64,000 bases of DNA from Arthrobacter ipis (GTDB lineage: Bacteria > Actinomycetota > Actinomycetes > Actinomycetales > Micrococcaceae): the NCBI RefSeq assembly GCF_014694315.1, contig NZ_JAAOXD010000001.1:772756-836755 (forward strand). The letters are read 5' to 3'. The translations under genes and the position numbers were made by a program. Position 1 is the first letter of the stretch; every line of letters begins with the position of its first letter. Of the stretch, positions 49,545 to 59,746 are shown in pieces. The notes beneath the pieces are model-generated. The model searched no databases, was not told the origin of the DNA, and worked only from the letters and a program-made list of their open reading frames with translations.

Positions 49545-50354
49545 TTAGGCCCGCGGCCGCAGCTCCCAGAAGGCGACGGCGGACGCCGCCGCGACGTTGA
49601 GCGAGTCCACGCCCGCGCGCATCGGGATCTTCACGGCGAGTTCGACGGCGGCCAGCGTCTCTGCGCTCATGCCGGCACCTTCCGTGCCCAGCACCAGGGC
49701 GAGCCGCTGTGGGTTGCTTGCTGCCAGCTCGTCCAGGTCGACAGCGTCGTCGGTGAGCTCCATGGCTGCCACCGTGAAGCCCTGTTCCTTGAGGAGGGTC
49801 AGGTCCTGCGGCCAGCTGTCCAGTCGGGCCCAGGGCACCTGAAAGACAGTGCCCATGCTGACGCGGACGCTGCGGCGGTACAGCGGGTCGCCGCAGCGGG
49901 GCGAGACCAGGACGGCGTCGACGTCCAGCGCAGCGGCCGACCGGAAGATGGCCCCCACATTGGTGTGGTCCACGATGTCCTCCAGTACGGCCACCCGCCG
50001 GGCGCCGGCCAACAGTTCCGGCAGCGGGACCGGCGCCGGGCGGTGCATGGCCGCCATGGCTCCGCGGTGCAGGTGGAATCCGGTGATTTCCTCCAGGAGG
50101 CCGGCGCTGCCGATGTAGGCGGGAACGTCAGGGTACTGCTCGAAGATGTCCTCGAGGTCCGGAAGCCATTTCTCGGCGAGGAAGAAGGACCGCGGCCGGT
50201 GCCCGGCGGCGAGGGCGCGCCGCAGGACGCGGGAGGATTCGGCGATGTACATGCCCTCGGCGGGTTCGCGGAGTTTCCGCAGGTGGACATCCGTCAGCTG
50301 GGTGTAGTCGGCAACCCGTGGATCCGCGGCCGACCCTAGATAGTGGAAAGTCAC
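49545..50354 (-). CDS. SpoU-family RNA methyltransferase
   Basis: A 269-residue TrmH/SpoU methyltransferase that uses S-adenosylmethionine to methylate ribose 2-OH on tRNA or rRNA. The knotted domain is the C-terminal 155 residues: DIVDHTNVGAIFRSAAALD is motif 1, LVLGTEGAGMS motif 2 and DSLNVAAASAVAFWEL motif 3. An N-terminal substrate-recognition domain (about 1-105) is present. The exact target nucleotide cannot be given. The GTG at 50354 follows weak upstream context. Confidence 0.92.
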   Translation of the reverse strand: MTFHYLGSAADPRVADYTQLTDVHLRKLREPAEGMYIAESSRVLRRALAAGHRPRSFFLAEKWLPDLEDIFEQYPDVPAYIGSAGLLEEITGFHLHRGAMAAMHRPAPVPLPELLAGARRVAVLEDIVDHTNVGAIFRSAAALDVDAVLVSPRCGDPLYRRSVRVSMGTVFQVPWARLDSWPQDLTLLKEQGFTVAAMELTDDAVDLDELAASNPQRLALVLGTEGAGMSAETLAAVELAVKIPMRAGVDSLNVAAASAVAFWELRPRA

Positions 50355-50391
50355 CGGGCGGTCATTTCGAGAATCACTTGCATTTCATCAA

Positions 50392-51177
50392 TCATTTGAG
50401 CAGGTTCGCAACCAGGAAGCCGAGCGCTACCAGGCCGAGTGCAAAGATGACGCCGCGCAGTACAGGCGGCGATAGCCGGCGGCCCACCTTGGCGCCGACG
50501 AGGCCGCCGATGAGGGAGCTGACGGCGATGATGGCCACCACTGCCCAGTTGATCCGGTCGAAGGCAAACAGCAGATAGGAGGCGGCCGCGATCAGGTTCA
50601 CGCCCAGCACCAGGACGTTTTTCATGGCGTTGGCGTTCTGGATGGTGCCCGTCATGAACACGCCGAGGATGCCCACCAGCAGGATTCCCTGTGCCGCGAC
50701 GAAGTAGCCGCCGTAAACTCCGGCGAGGAAGACCAGCACCACCAGCAAAATGCCGTGGTGCTTGTCGCGCAGGGCATGCTCGGGGTTTTCCTCACGGTTC
50801 CGCACCCACCGTTGAAGCCTGGGCTGGAACACCACCATCAGCAGGGCCAGGACGATGAGCACCGGCGCCGCGTAGTGGAAGACTTTCTCCGGCAGGTGGA
50901 GCAGGAGCCAGGCTCCGGTGATACCGCCCAGCAGGGACGCCGGGAGCAGCCGCAGGAGCTGACGGCCGCGGCCCTTCAGCTCGCGGCGGTAACCCCACGC
51001 GCCCGCCGCCCCTCCCGCGACGAGGCCCATGGCGTTGCTCATGGAGGCCGTCACCGGTGCTAGGCCCAGGGCGATCAGCACCGGGAAGGTTACAAGGGTT
51101 CCGGACCCGACGACGCTGTTGATGGTGCCGGCCCAGAGGCCAGCGAAGAAGACAAGGATGCTGCTGAAAAACTCCAC
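50392..51177 (-). CDS. TauE/SafE-family anion exporter
   Basis: A 261-residue membrane protein with eight predicted helices. It opens FFSSILVFFAGLWAGTINSVVGSGTLV (shown here only to its core FAGLWAGTINSVVGSGT), the pattern of the TauE/SafE family. GGYFVAAQGILLVGILG is the second repeat. The family exports sulfite, sulfoacetate or related organosulfonates. GTG start at 51177. It lies between a SpoU methyltransferase and an ABC ATPase, and its substrate is not shown by context. Confidence 0.9.
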   Translation of the reverse strand: MEFFSSILVFFAGLWAGTINSVVGSGTLVTFPVLIALGLAPVTASMSNAMGLVAGGAAGAWGYRRELKGRGRQLLRLLPASLLGGITGAWLLLHLPEKVFHYAAPVLIVLALLMVVFQPRLQRWVRNREENPEHALRDKHHGILLVVLVFLAGVYGGYFVAAQGILLVGILGVFMTGTIQNANAMKNVLVLGVNLIAAASYLLFAFDRINWAVVAIIAVSSLIGGLVGAKVGRRLSPPVLRGVIFALGLVALGFLVANLLK

Positions 51178-51195
51178 GCTGTGCCGGCCGCGCCG

Positions 51196-51981
<786 letters not shown>

Positions 51982-51992
51982 AGAAGTAGACA

Positions 51993-52310
51993 CTAGGACA
52001 AAACACCTTGCGACTGATAACCGGCCCGCAATCGGCCGCGATAGCGCTGCACGGCATCGGCGTTGCCGCACCGGGCTGAGCAGTACGCACGGTTGCCGCC
52101 ACGGCTGGTGTCGGCAAATACGCGGCCGCAGTCCCGCAGGGCGCAGACGCCAAGCCGTTCACCGGCCGCCTCGGTCATGAAGATGGCCAGTCCGCCGGCG
52201 GTCACCGCACGCACTCTTTCAACCATGGTTTCGCTGGCGTCCGCAAAATGCAGGTGCGGGAGCATGCCGTCATGCGTGGTCAGAAACACGCGCCGCACGC
52301 CCTCGGCCAA
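51993..52310 (-). CDS. Shortened CGNR zinc-finger protein
   Basis: About 100 residues. The C-terminal half is a CGNR zinc finger, CALRDCGRVFAD and AYCSARCGN, with all four metal Cys residues. Normal members are about 190 residues, with an ABATE domain in front of the finger. Here only the part next to the finger remains and no ATG or GTG with a ribosome site starts it; TTG 52310, GTG 52298 and others are possible. Its 5-prime end is crossed by the divergent MFS gene, which also looks shortened. Followed closely by the ABC ATPase. Confidence 0.6.
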   Translation of the reverse strand: MAEGVRRVFLTTHDGMLPHLHFADASETMVERVRAVTAGGLAIFMTEAAGERLGVCALRDCGRVFADTSRGGNRAYCSARCGNADAVQRYRGRLRAGYQSQGVLS

Positions 52311-53519
52311 CGGGCCGTCGGCGAGCTCTTCTCCGGGCTGGGCAACGGCTCAACCCTGGCCCTGGGCTCCATCCTGGCCGTTGACCTGTCGGGCTCCGAA
52401 GCGTGGGCCGGGTCCGACAACACAGCCCTCACCCTCGGCACCGCAGCCACGGCGATACCGCTCTCCCGACTGGCCCTGCAGCGGGGACGCCGGGTGGCCC
52501 TCACCACCGGCCTGGCCGCGGCGATCGCCGGCACCTTCCTGATGGTCGCCGCCGTCACCACGGAACTGTTTGTGCTCCTTCTTGGCGGGGCCTTCCTTGT
52601 GGGCCTGGCTTCAGCGGTGAACCTGCAGGCCCGCTTCGCTGCCACCCACCTGGCCGAGCCCGCCCACCGGGGGCGGGACCTGTCCCTCGTGGTTTGGGCA
52701 ATCACCATCGGTGCTGTCGCAGGGCCCAACATGGTGGTTCCCGGAGCCGCCCTTGCAGGCTGGCTGGACATTCCACCTGCTGCAGGACCCTTCCTGATTT
52801 CCGCGCTGGGGATGGTGGTGGGCGCTGCCATCGTGGCGCTGACCCTGCACCCGGACCCGCTCCTGACCCGGCGCGGCCTCGACGGGGAAGACCTCCTTCC
52901 CGCCGCACAACGCTCGGGTGCCTGGCGGGAAAGCTGGCGTATCGTCAGGGAACACCCCGCCGCCCGCGGAGCGGTGATGGCGGTCATTGCGGCCCACGCG
53001 GTGATGGTCGCCGTCATGTCCATGACGCCGCTGCATATGCAGCATCACGCAGGACACTCTGCCGGGAACCCCGACACCATCGCGCTGATCGGTCTCACCA
53101 TCTCACTGCACATCGCGGGCATGTACGCTCTGTCACCGCTGATGGGCGCCCTCACAGACCGGCTCGGACCTCGCACCACTGCACTGGCCGGCCTGCTTAC
53201 TTTGCTCGCGGCTGCAGCATTGACCGGACTGGCGTCCCAGAGTATGGGCTCGGTCACCGTCGGGCTGGTCCTGCTCGGGTTGGGCTGGTCGGCGACCACC
53301 GTCGCCGGCTCCACCCTGCTTGTTGCCTCCCTGACGCCTGCGGAGCGCATTCCCGTCCAGGGGTTCTCGGACGCCACCATGTCCCTGGCCGGTGCGGTGG
53401 GAAGCGCAGCGGCGGGACCCATTATGGGCCTGACCGGCTACTCCGGCGTCAGCGCCTTGGCTGCTGCAGCGGTTGCAGCCGCAGCCGTGGCGCTGCTACG
53501 CCTGCGCGTCCGGAGCTGA
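52272..53519 (+). CDS. MFS transporter, N-terminus probably shortened
   Basis: About 415 residues, a major facilitator of the uncharacterised family with LFSGLGNGSTLALGSILAV in the first helix. The remaining helices follow the 12-helix plan (LALQRGRRVALTTGLAAAIAG as loop 2-3, then SMTPLHMQHHAGH, LSPLMGALTDRLGPRTTALA). The first codons (ATG 52272 or 52248) come from the region read as CGNR on the other strand and are not like a normal leader. The true start is unclear. Substrate unknown. It ends by overlapping the PAP2 gene by 24 bases. Confidence 0.75.
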   Translation: MRGQKHAPHALGQRAVGELFSGLGNGSTLALGSILAVDLSGSEAWAGSDNTALTLGTAATAIPLSRLALQRGRRVALTTGLAAAIAGTFLMVAAVTTELFVLLLGGAFLVGLASAVNLQARFAATHLAEPAHRGRDLSLVVWAITIGAVAGPNMVVPGAALAGWLDIPPAAGPFLISALGMVVGAAIVALTLHPDPLLTRRGLDGEDLLPAAQRSGAWRESWRIVREHPAARGAVMAVIAAHAVMVAVMSMTPLHMQHHAGHSAGNPDTIALIGLTISLHIAGMYALSPLMGALTDRLGPRTTALAGLLTLLAAAALTGLASQSMGSVTVGLVLLGLGWSATTVAGSTLLVASLTPAERIPVQGFSDATMSLAGAVGSAAAGPIMGLTGYSGVSALAAAAVAAAAVALLRLRVRS

Positions 53520-54269
53520 CGGATCAGCAGCCGGCAAAGTGGTCGCGGCCCGGCCGTTGAGCGCCCCGGAGCGGTTTTTCGCAGAACCATGCCGGGCGGC
53601 GTCCGTGAACACCGCCACCGCTGCAACAGCCAGCGCGACCCCGAGGGAAGCCACGACGTCGGTTAGCCAGTGATAGCCCAGATACAGCCGGCTTAGGCCA
53701 ACCAGCGCTACAACGCCAAAGGCAGCAGAGAACCCAAGCACCGCCGTCGTACGCGTGCCGGACCGTGACAAGACCAGGTAGGCGAGCACAACCGTGAACA
53801 CCCCGATTCCCACAGTGTGGCCCGACGGGAACGAGAGCGCGTCGTCTGGGCCGAGCAGGAAGTCCGACGACGGCGGGCGGGACCGGCTGACAAGCTGCTT
53901 GATGAGGGTGGTCACCACCACGGCCAGCACCATGGCGCCCATGAGCACAGCGGGGCGCCACAATTCGCGCCTCCAGACGACCCACACGAGGGCAAACACA
54001 GCGCCGATCACGGTCAGGACCTCCGGCGCTGTCACGATTGTCAGTCCCGCCAAAAGTGCGGTGGCGGCGGGACTCCGGGAATCCACCATCAGGCTGTGCA
54101 CCGGACCGTCCATGGCGGCCAGCCCCGAGTCCGACTGGACGGCAGCGAACATGAGCCAGAAAACAGCGTCACCAACCACGAGGAGAGCCCCGGCCCAGCA
54201 GAAAAGTACATGCTGCGACGCCCTCAGCGGGGGCGCCGGGCGCAGGCGGGCAGTCAGGGCAAGGATCAT
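53496..54269 (-). CDS. PAP2-family phosphatase
   Basis: A 257-residue membrane phosphatase with five or six helices. The catalytic motifs of the PAP2 superfamily are intact: KQLVSRSRPP (motif 1), SFPSGHT (motif 2) and SRLYLGYHWLTDV (motif 3). It dephosphorylates a lipid such as phosphatidate or undecaprenyl pyrophosphate on the outer face of the membrane. The C-terminal Ala/Arg tail overlaps the convergent MFS gene. ATG 54269 is chosen because the hydrophobic part follows it directly. Confidence 0.9.
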   Translation of the reverse strand: MILALTARLRPAPPLRASQHVLFCWAGALLVVGDAVFWLMFAAVQSDSGLAAMDGPVHSLMVDSRSPAATALLAGLTIVTAPEVLTVIGAVFALVWVVWRRELWRPAVLMGAMVLAVVVTTLIKQLVSRSRPPSSDFLLGPDDALSFPSGHTVGIGVFTVVLAYLVLSRSGTRTTAVLGFSAAFGVVALVGLSRLYLGYHWLTDVVASLGVALAVAAVAVFTDAARHGSAKNRSGALNGRAATTLPAADPSAPDAQA

Positions 54270-54407
54270 CGGACTATTTTGCCGGATCGGCCTCCGGGTT
54301 GGCTGGACGTTAACTGGGACCCGGCTGGGACCGCTGCGGTGAAGTGGATGGTGCACTGCTGCGCAACGGATTCGGGCGGTGGCGCCGCGCTGGATAAGAT
54401 TGCAGCC

Positions 54408-55313
54408 ATGACTTCGAACGTGACTGCGGTCAGCTATGGCCTGAAACTGTCCTCCACGGAACCGGAAAACCTGCGGTCCCTGCTGGCGGACTCAGGCGCC
54501 ACCTTCGGTGAAGCCTCCGGGGCAGGCGACGGACGCTTCGAGGTCTGCACCCTGGACTTTTCCGTGCCGTCGGGCTCCGCGGCGGACATCGCCAGACTGC
54601 GGCACGCGGTTGCCGCCGCGAAGGAGAACGTGGAGCGGACCGGTGTGGACACCGCCATCGTCCCCGCTGAACTCCGGAAGGCGGAGCGCAAGCTCCTCAT
54701 CATGGACGTCGACTCCACGCTGATCCAGCAGGAAGTCATTGAGCTCCTCGCCGCCTACGCTGGTAAGCGGGACGAAGTCACCGCCGTCACCGAAGCCGCC
54801 ATGCGGGGCGAACTCGACTTCGCGCAAAGCCTTCACGCCCGGGTGGCCGTCCTTGCAGGGCTGCCGGCGGCCGTCGTCGACTCCGTCTGGGCGGAAGTGA
54901 AGCTGAGCGAGGGCGCCGCGGAGCTGGTAGCCGCGTTCAAGGCCGCAGGCCATGCCGTGGCAGTGGTGTCCGGCGGTTTCAACCAGATCCTGCGCCCCAT
55001 TGCCGAGGACCTCGGCATGGACTACTGGATTGCCAACGAGCTGGAGATCGTGGACGGAGCCCTGACCGGCAAGGTCCTTGGAGACGTCATCGACCGCGCC
55101 GCCAAGGAAAAATACCTCCGCGAATGGGCGGCCGCCGAGGGCATCGCCCTTGAGCATACCATCGCCGTGGGTGACGGCGCCAACGACCTGGACATGCTCG
55201 GCGCCGCGGGCATCGGGGTGGCCTTCAACGCCAAGCCCGTCGTCCGCGCCGTGGCCGACGCCGCCATCAACATGCCGTACCTCGACGCGGTGCGGCACAT
55301 CGCCGGCGTCTGA
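54408..55313 (+). CDS. serB: Phosphoserine phosphatase
   Basis: A 301-residue HAD-family enzyme that makes L-serine from O-phosphoserine, the last step of serine synthesis. The nucleophile Asp100 and general acid Asp102 are in LIMDVDSTLIQQE, the Thr/Ser loop is VAVVSGGFNQILRP, and the last Asp pair is in VGDGANDLDMLGAAGIGVAF. The first 85 residues resemble an ACT-like regulatory domain. TAAGAT at 54395-54400 ends seven bases before the ATG, so translation is leaderless. Stands alone; convergent with the VOC gene 10 bases away. Confidence 0.94.
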   Translation: MTSNVTAVSYGLKLSSTEPENLRSLLADSGATFGEASGAGDGRFEVCTLDFSVPSGSAADIARLRHAVAAAKENVERTGVDTAIVPAELRKAERKLLIMDVDSTLIQQEVIELLAAYAGKRDEVTAVTEAAMRGELDFAQSLHARVAVLAGLPAAVVDSVWAEVKLSEGAAELVAAFKAAGHAVAVVSGGFNQILRPIAEDLGMDYWIANELEIVDGALTGKVLGDVIDRAAKEKYLREWAAAEGIALEHTIAVGDGANDLDMLGAAGIGVAFNAKPVVRAVADAAINMPYLDAVRHIAGV

Positions 55314-55323
55314 ACGGCCGGAA

Positions 55324-56184
55324 CTAGAAGCCCGACGGCGGGGTGAACTGGCTTGCGGTGAAGACAGCCCCGCCGGGATCCCGGATCAGGGCGGTCCTTG
55401 TCCACTCGGTATCGTCCTGTCCCAGAACCTGGCCGCCAAGGCGCTCCACCTCCTGCACGGCCCGGTCCCGGTCCGCGACGGTGAAGGTGACGTGCCAGTG
55501 CGGCCGCTCCCCCGCGGCGGCCGGTGCAAGCCAGCCCACGGCGTCCTCGAAGCCGGCCGGCACGGCGTCTCCCGATTGCCGTGCCCTGATACCGGGGTCG
55601 ACGGTGGCCTCCAGGTGGTCGCCGTACCCGGGACGGCGGATCATGATGCCGAAGTCGAGGCGGTCGAACTCCCAGCCGAAGGCCCTGGCGTAGAAATCGG
55701 CGGCGGCATCCGTGTCTGCAGTGTGGAGGTCGCTGAAGTTCCAGCCGCCCGGGAGGTTGACCGCCTGGGCGCCCGGCCGCTTCCCGGGCTGCCAGATGCG
55801 GAACTCAGCGCCCTCGGGATCGGCCAGCGAGGCGCGCACCCCTCCAACACCCGTGTCGGCAGGGGCCGATTTCAGCGTCGCACCAACTGACAGCAGGTGC
55901 CGCACCGCAACGTCCGCATCGTCGACGGCAATGTACGTGTTCCAGGCCGGGACACCGTGGGGCCCGGCGCCCAAACCGGTGATGGCGCCCGTCTCCTGGC
56001 CGCCGAGCCGGGCCACCGCGTAACTGCCGGCGTCCCAGGCCGGCGCCGTACCGGCGTCGAACTCCCAACCCAGCAGTCCCCCGTAGAACTTCTTGGCTGC
56101 TTCCACGTCGGGCTGCTGGCTGTCCACCCAGCACGGCACGCCGGCCGGATAGCTCCGCTTCGGTACTGCTGCGTCCTCTGCCAT
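55324..56184 (-). CDS. Tandem VOC (glyoxalase-like) protein
   Basis: A 286-residue protein with two vicinal-oxygen-chelate (glyoxalase/bleomycin resistance) domains. The first is residues 10-135 (GVPCWVDSQQPDVEAAKKF, NTYIAVDDADVAV, LADPEGAEFRIWQ) and the second 145-285 (WNFSDLHTADTDAAADFYA, WHVTFTVADRDRAV, LIRDPGGAVFTASQF). This is a normal arrangement; the reaction is unknown. TAGGGT (56197-56192 on the minus strand) ends seven bases before the ATG, so the message is leaderless. Confidence 0.9.
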   Translation of the reverse strand: MAEDAAVPKRSYPAGVPCWVDSQQPDVEAAKKFYGGLLGWEFDAGTAPAWDAGSYAVARLGGQETGAITGLGAGPHGVPAWNTYIAVDDADVAVRHLLSVGATLKSAPADTGVGGVRASLADPEGAEFRIWQPGKRPGAQAVNLPGGWNFSDLHTADTDAAADFYARAFGWEFDRLDFGIMIRRPGYGDHLEATVDPGIRARQSGDAVPAGFEDAVGWLAPAAAGERPHWHVTFTVADRDRAVQEVERLGGQVLGQDDTEWTRTALIRDPGGAVFTASQFTPPSGF

Positions 56185-56260
56185 GGCTATGACCCTAGGC
56201 GCCCCGGGCCGCCCGGACAACGCCTGCGCGGCCCGGATTCGGCGTCGGTTAGGAGACAGC

Positions 56261-56290
56261 GAAGGCCCGGCGCTGATGCGCCGGGCCTTC
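56261..56290 (-). terminator. Terminator of the atypical SDR gene
   Basis: GAAGGCCCGGCGC (56261-56273) pairs perfectly with 56278-56290 around TGAT. It is 40 bases beyond the stop of the SDR gene on the minus strand and 77 bases before the VOC start. Confidence 0.75.
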
Positions 56291-56329
56291 GTGCGGGGAT
56301 CCGCGATGGGAAACCTTCGTGAGCAGAGA

Positions 56330-57082
56330 CTATCCGGCGCTCTTGCCGAAGTAGTCCGAGCCGCCGGCGTATTCCGTGTGGCCGGACTCGACGTCGGCTG
56401 TGGCCATGCTGGCAACCACTGCCGCAAATTCCTCCACTGAGTAGAGCTTTCCGGCCTCGGCGCGGCGGGCCTCGATGGCGCCCGGGTTGGAGCGGTCCAG
56501 CAGCGTGGCGGTCACCGTGCCCTCGATCATGTCGCCGGACACCACCACCAGGGAGATGCCCTTGTCCGCCAGGTTCGGCAGGAGCTCGCGCAGGGCGTCC
56601 TCGCCGGCGCGCTTGCTGCGGGCCACGGGCTCGTACTCGGGCATGGTGGGGACCGAGTTGATGAAGTGCGCCTGGTGGCTGGTCACGAACACAACGCGGG
56701 AACCCTCCTTCATGAGGGGCGCGGCGGCGTTGAGCATGTTGACCTGGGCGTCGCGGTTCAGCTTGAGGGCGTAGTCCTCTTCCATTCCGGATTCCATGCC
56801 GCCCGAGGCGTTCAGGACCAGGACGTCCAGCGAACCGAAGTTTTCCATGGCAGCGCTGGCCAGCGCCTGCACGCCTTCGATGCTGGTCAGGTCGGCGCCC
56901 ACGGCGACGGCACGCCCGCCGTCGGCCTCGATCCCGGCCACCACCTTGTTGGCGCGCGGCGCCTTCTGGCGGTAGTTAACGACGACGGCGGCACCCTCGC
57001 CGGCGAGGATCTTGGCAACTTCGGCGCCGATGCCGCGCGAAGAACCGGTGACGATGGCTGTCTTGTTGTCCAGCTGTCCCAT
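56330..57082 (-). CDS. SDR family protein lacking the catalytic tyrosine
   Basis: A 250-residue short-chain dehydrogenase/reductase fold. TGSSRGIGAEVAK is the NAD(P) loop, VLVLNASGGMESGM replaces the usual NAG motif, and VVFVTSHQAHF is at the Ser position. At the active-site position, where YxxxK is expected, the sequence reads EPVARSKRAGEDAL: the Lys is present but Tyr is replaced by Val. The protein may be a binding or regulatory SDR, or may use another Tyr (three residues upstream in PEYEPVARSK). It follows fabG on the same strand, 191 bases apart. Confidence 0.85.
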   Translation of the reverse strand: MGQLDNKTAIVTGSSRGIGAEVAKILAGEGAAVVVNYRQKAPRANKVVAGIEADGGRAVAVGADLTSIEGVQALASAAMENFGSLDVLVLNASGGMESGMEEDYALKLNRDAQVNMLNAAAPLMKEGSRVVFVTSHQAHFINSVPTMPEYEPVARSKRAGEDALRELLPNLADKGISLVVVSGDMIEGTVTATLLDRSNPGAIEARRAEAGKLYSVEEFAAVVASMATADVESGHTEYAGGSDYFGKSAG

Positions 57083-57273
57083 GTGGGCTCCCTTGTCTAA
57101 AGCTCTAACTTTGTTCAAAACGTCTAATTACTGATGGCCTGAAGTCCATCATGCCAGCGGCCGCGCTGGTTTCCGTTGTCGGAACGCCACAAAGAAGCCG
57201 GCGGCCAGCCGTGGGTGAAAACTCCCCTGATGTCCCGGGGCCTGATGTCCCGGGTCGGCCTGGCGCCTGGTGC

Positions 57274-58065
<792 letters not shown>

Positions 58066-58117
58066 TTATCGCCCGATTGGGAGCCTCCTGTGGATGGTGA
58101 GAGAATTGGGGTAGCCA

Positions 58118-58600
58118 TTGGAGCGTGATCAAACAGTCGTGACATCTGAACCCCAGCCCGGTCAGCAGTTGCCCGGGAAGCGTGACGCCACCTCCGGTCA
58201 CCCGGAAGTAATCAGCATCACGGACGCCGCCGCAGCGCATTCCGAAGACATGCGGGAGCGCATGATCAAGTACGCCCTCGCCATGGCCATCCGCATGGTG
58301 TGCCTGATCATGATCTTCGTGGTGGACGGATGGTTCAAGCTAGTTGCCGTTGCCGGCGCGGTCTTCCTGCCATGGGTCGCGGTGGTGATCGCCAACGGTT
58401 CGGACAAGGCGGAGATCCACAGCGACGCACTGCTCGACTACACGCCGTACGCGGAGCTGGGGGCGGCCGATGGATCCGAACCTGCGGAAAGCTCCGACAC
58501 AGAGGATGAACCGACGGTGCTCCAGGGCGAACTCATCACCAATGACGAAGAAGACGAACAAGAAGAAGACGACGACGGCCGGGGACAGAAAGCTTCATGA
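58118..58600 (+). CDS. DUF3099 membrane protein
   Basis: A 160-residue protein of the actinobacterial DUF3099 family. VISITDAAAAHSEDMRERM begins the conserved part, two membrane helices follow (YALAMAIRMVCLIMIFVVDGW, then KLVAVAGAVFLPWVAVVIA, quoted only in part), and the tail is highly acidic (GELITNDEEDEQEEDDD). Function unknown. The TTG at 58118 is the upstream start; GTG at 58139 is an alternative with GGAG nearby. It overlaps the following Cys/His gene by four bases (ATGA), so the two are coupled. Confidence 0.88.
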   Translation: MERDQTVVTSEPQPGQQLPGKRDATSGHPEVISITDAAAAHSEDMRERMIKYALAMAIRMVCLIMIFVVDGWFKLVAVAGAVFLPWVAVVIANGSDKAEIHSDALLDYTPYAELGAADGSEPAESSDTEDEPTVLQGELITNDEEDEQEEDDDGRGQKAS

Positions 58601-58857
58601 ACATTTTCAACCTGGGTGGCGGCAGCGGCGATCTTGCCGGCCCCGCATCCTCCGCCACCTGCTCCCGCAAGGCCTGCCGGGCCGACGCGTCCTGGCAGCT
58701 GCTATGGAACAATCCCAAGATCCACACGCCTGACCGCCGCAAGGTATGGCTGGCATGCGGCGAGCACAAGGGATGGCTGGAGGACTACCTGCAGACGCGC
58801 GGGCTCTGGAAGGAAACCGTGCCGCTCGAGGCCGCAGAGACCGGCGGGAACGGCTGA
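58597..58857 (+). CDS. Small Cys/His protein, possible zinc ribbon
   Basis: An 86-residue protein. Two pairs of potential metal ligands are visible: Cys22 and Cys27 in ATCSRKACRAD, then Cys54 and His57 in LACGEHKGW. The rest is Trp-rich (WQLLWNNPK, GWLEDYLQTRGLW). This spacing fits a small zinc-binding fold. The gene overlaps DUF3099 and directly abuts SURF1 (TGA then ATG with no gap). No function is known; it is conserved in such clusters in actinobacteria, to my knowledge. Confidence 0.75.
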   Translation: MNIFNLGGGSGDLAGPASSATCSRKACRADASWQLLWNNPKIHTPDRRKVWLACGEHKGWLEDYLQTRGLWKETVPLEAAETGGNG

Positions 58858-59730
58858 ATGTACAAGTTCCTGTTTTCCAGCAAGTGGCTGGGCTACCTCC
58901 TGCTGGCCGCGATCTTCGCCACCGGCTGCGTGTTCCTAGGCCGCTGGCAGATGGACCGCCGGGCCGAGACCCTGGCGGAGATCCAGCGGGTCACGTCCAA
59001 CTACTCAGCCACTCCCATCACGTTTGATCAGGCCCGCAACGAGTTCAATCAGCTGGACCCGTCGCGGGAATGGACCCAGGTTAAGCTCCAGGGCAGTTAC
59101 GACGTCGCCGGGCAGCGGATCGTGCGCAATCGGCCCCTCAACGGCCAGCCCGGGTACGAGGTTGTGGTGCCGTTCAAGCTCGTGTCGGGCGAGACCGTGG
59201 TGATTGACCGCGGCTGGCTGCCGATCGGTAACAAGACCCCGGGCCGGCCGGACTCTATTCCGGCGCCGCCGTCCGGGCAGATCACGGCAGTGGTGCGGCT
59301 CAAGCACAGCGAACCCACGCTGCAGCGCGGTGCCCCGGAAGGCCAACTGGCCTCCATCGATCTGCCGGCTTACTCCGCCGAGCTGGGCTCCCCGCTCTTC
59401 ACCGGCGCCTACGGGCAGCTCGCGTCGGAGACGCCGCCGGTGGCGGACATGCCGCAGCCGTTCCCCATGCCCTCGGTGGACGAGGGGACGCATCTGTCCT
59501 ACTCGCTGCAGTGGTTCGCCTTTGGCGTCCTCATGTTTGTGGGCTTTGGTTATGCGGCCCGGCAGCAGGCGCGCAACGCCGCCATGGATGCCGAGGATGC
59601 CGAGTTGTCGGAGGGCGAGCCTGCCGCTACGGCCGCGGGAGCCCGCCGTCGTCCGGCCGCGCCCCGGAAGCGCAAGCGCCCGACGGCGGAGGAAGAGGAA
59701 GACGCGATCCTGGATGCCCAGGGCTACTGA
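58858..59730 (+). CDS. SURF1-family cytochrome oxidase assembly protein
   Basis: A 290-residue membrane protein that helps insert heme a into cytochrome c oxidase. The family topology is intact: one helix near the N-terminus (WLGYLLLAAIFATGCVF), FLGRWQMDRRAETLAE after it, the extracytoplasmic domain with RIVRNRPLNGQPGYEVVVPF and VIDRGWLPIG, and a last helix (LQWFAFGVLMFVGFGYAA). The C-terminal tail is Arg/Lys/Glu-rich (RRRPAAPRKRKRPTAEEEE). The ATG follows the stop of the Cys/His gene directly. No cox genes are in this window. Confidence 0.93.
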   Translation: MYKFLFSSKWLGYLLLAAIFATGCVFLGRWQMDRRAETLAEIQRVTSNYSATPITFDQARNEFNQLDPSREWTQVKLQGSYDVAGQRIVRNRPLNGQPGYEVVVPFKLVSGETVVIDRGWLPIGNKTPGRPDSIPAPPSGQITAVVRLKHSEPTLQRGAPEGQLASIDLPAYSAELGSPLFTGAYGQLASETPPVADMPQPFPMPSVDEGTHLSYSLQWFAFGVLMFVGFGYAARQQARNAAMDAEDAELSEGEPAATAAGARRRPAAPRKRKRPTAEEEEDAILDAQGY

Positions 59731-59746
59731 GGGCAGGAGCACGGAC

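Noticed and set aside
53496..53519. 24-base tail-to-tail overlap of MFS and PAP2 genes as a regulatory feature
   Set aside because: Convergent overlaps of this size are common in compact genomes, and both frames end normally.
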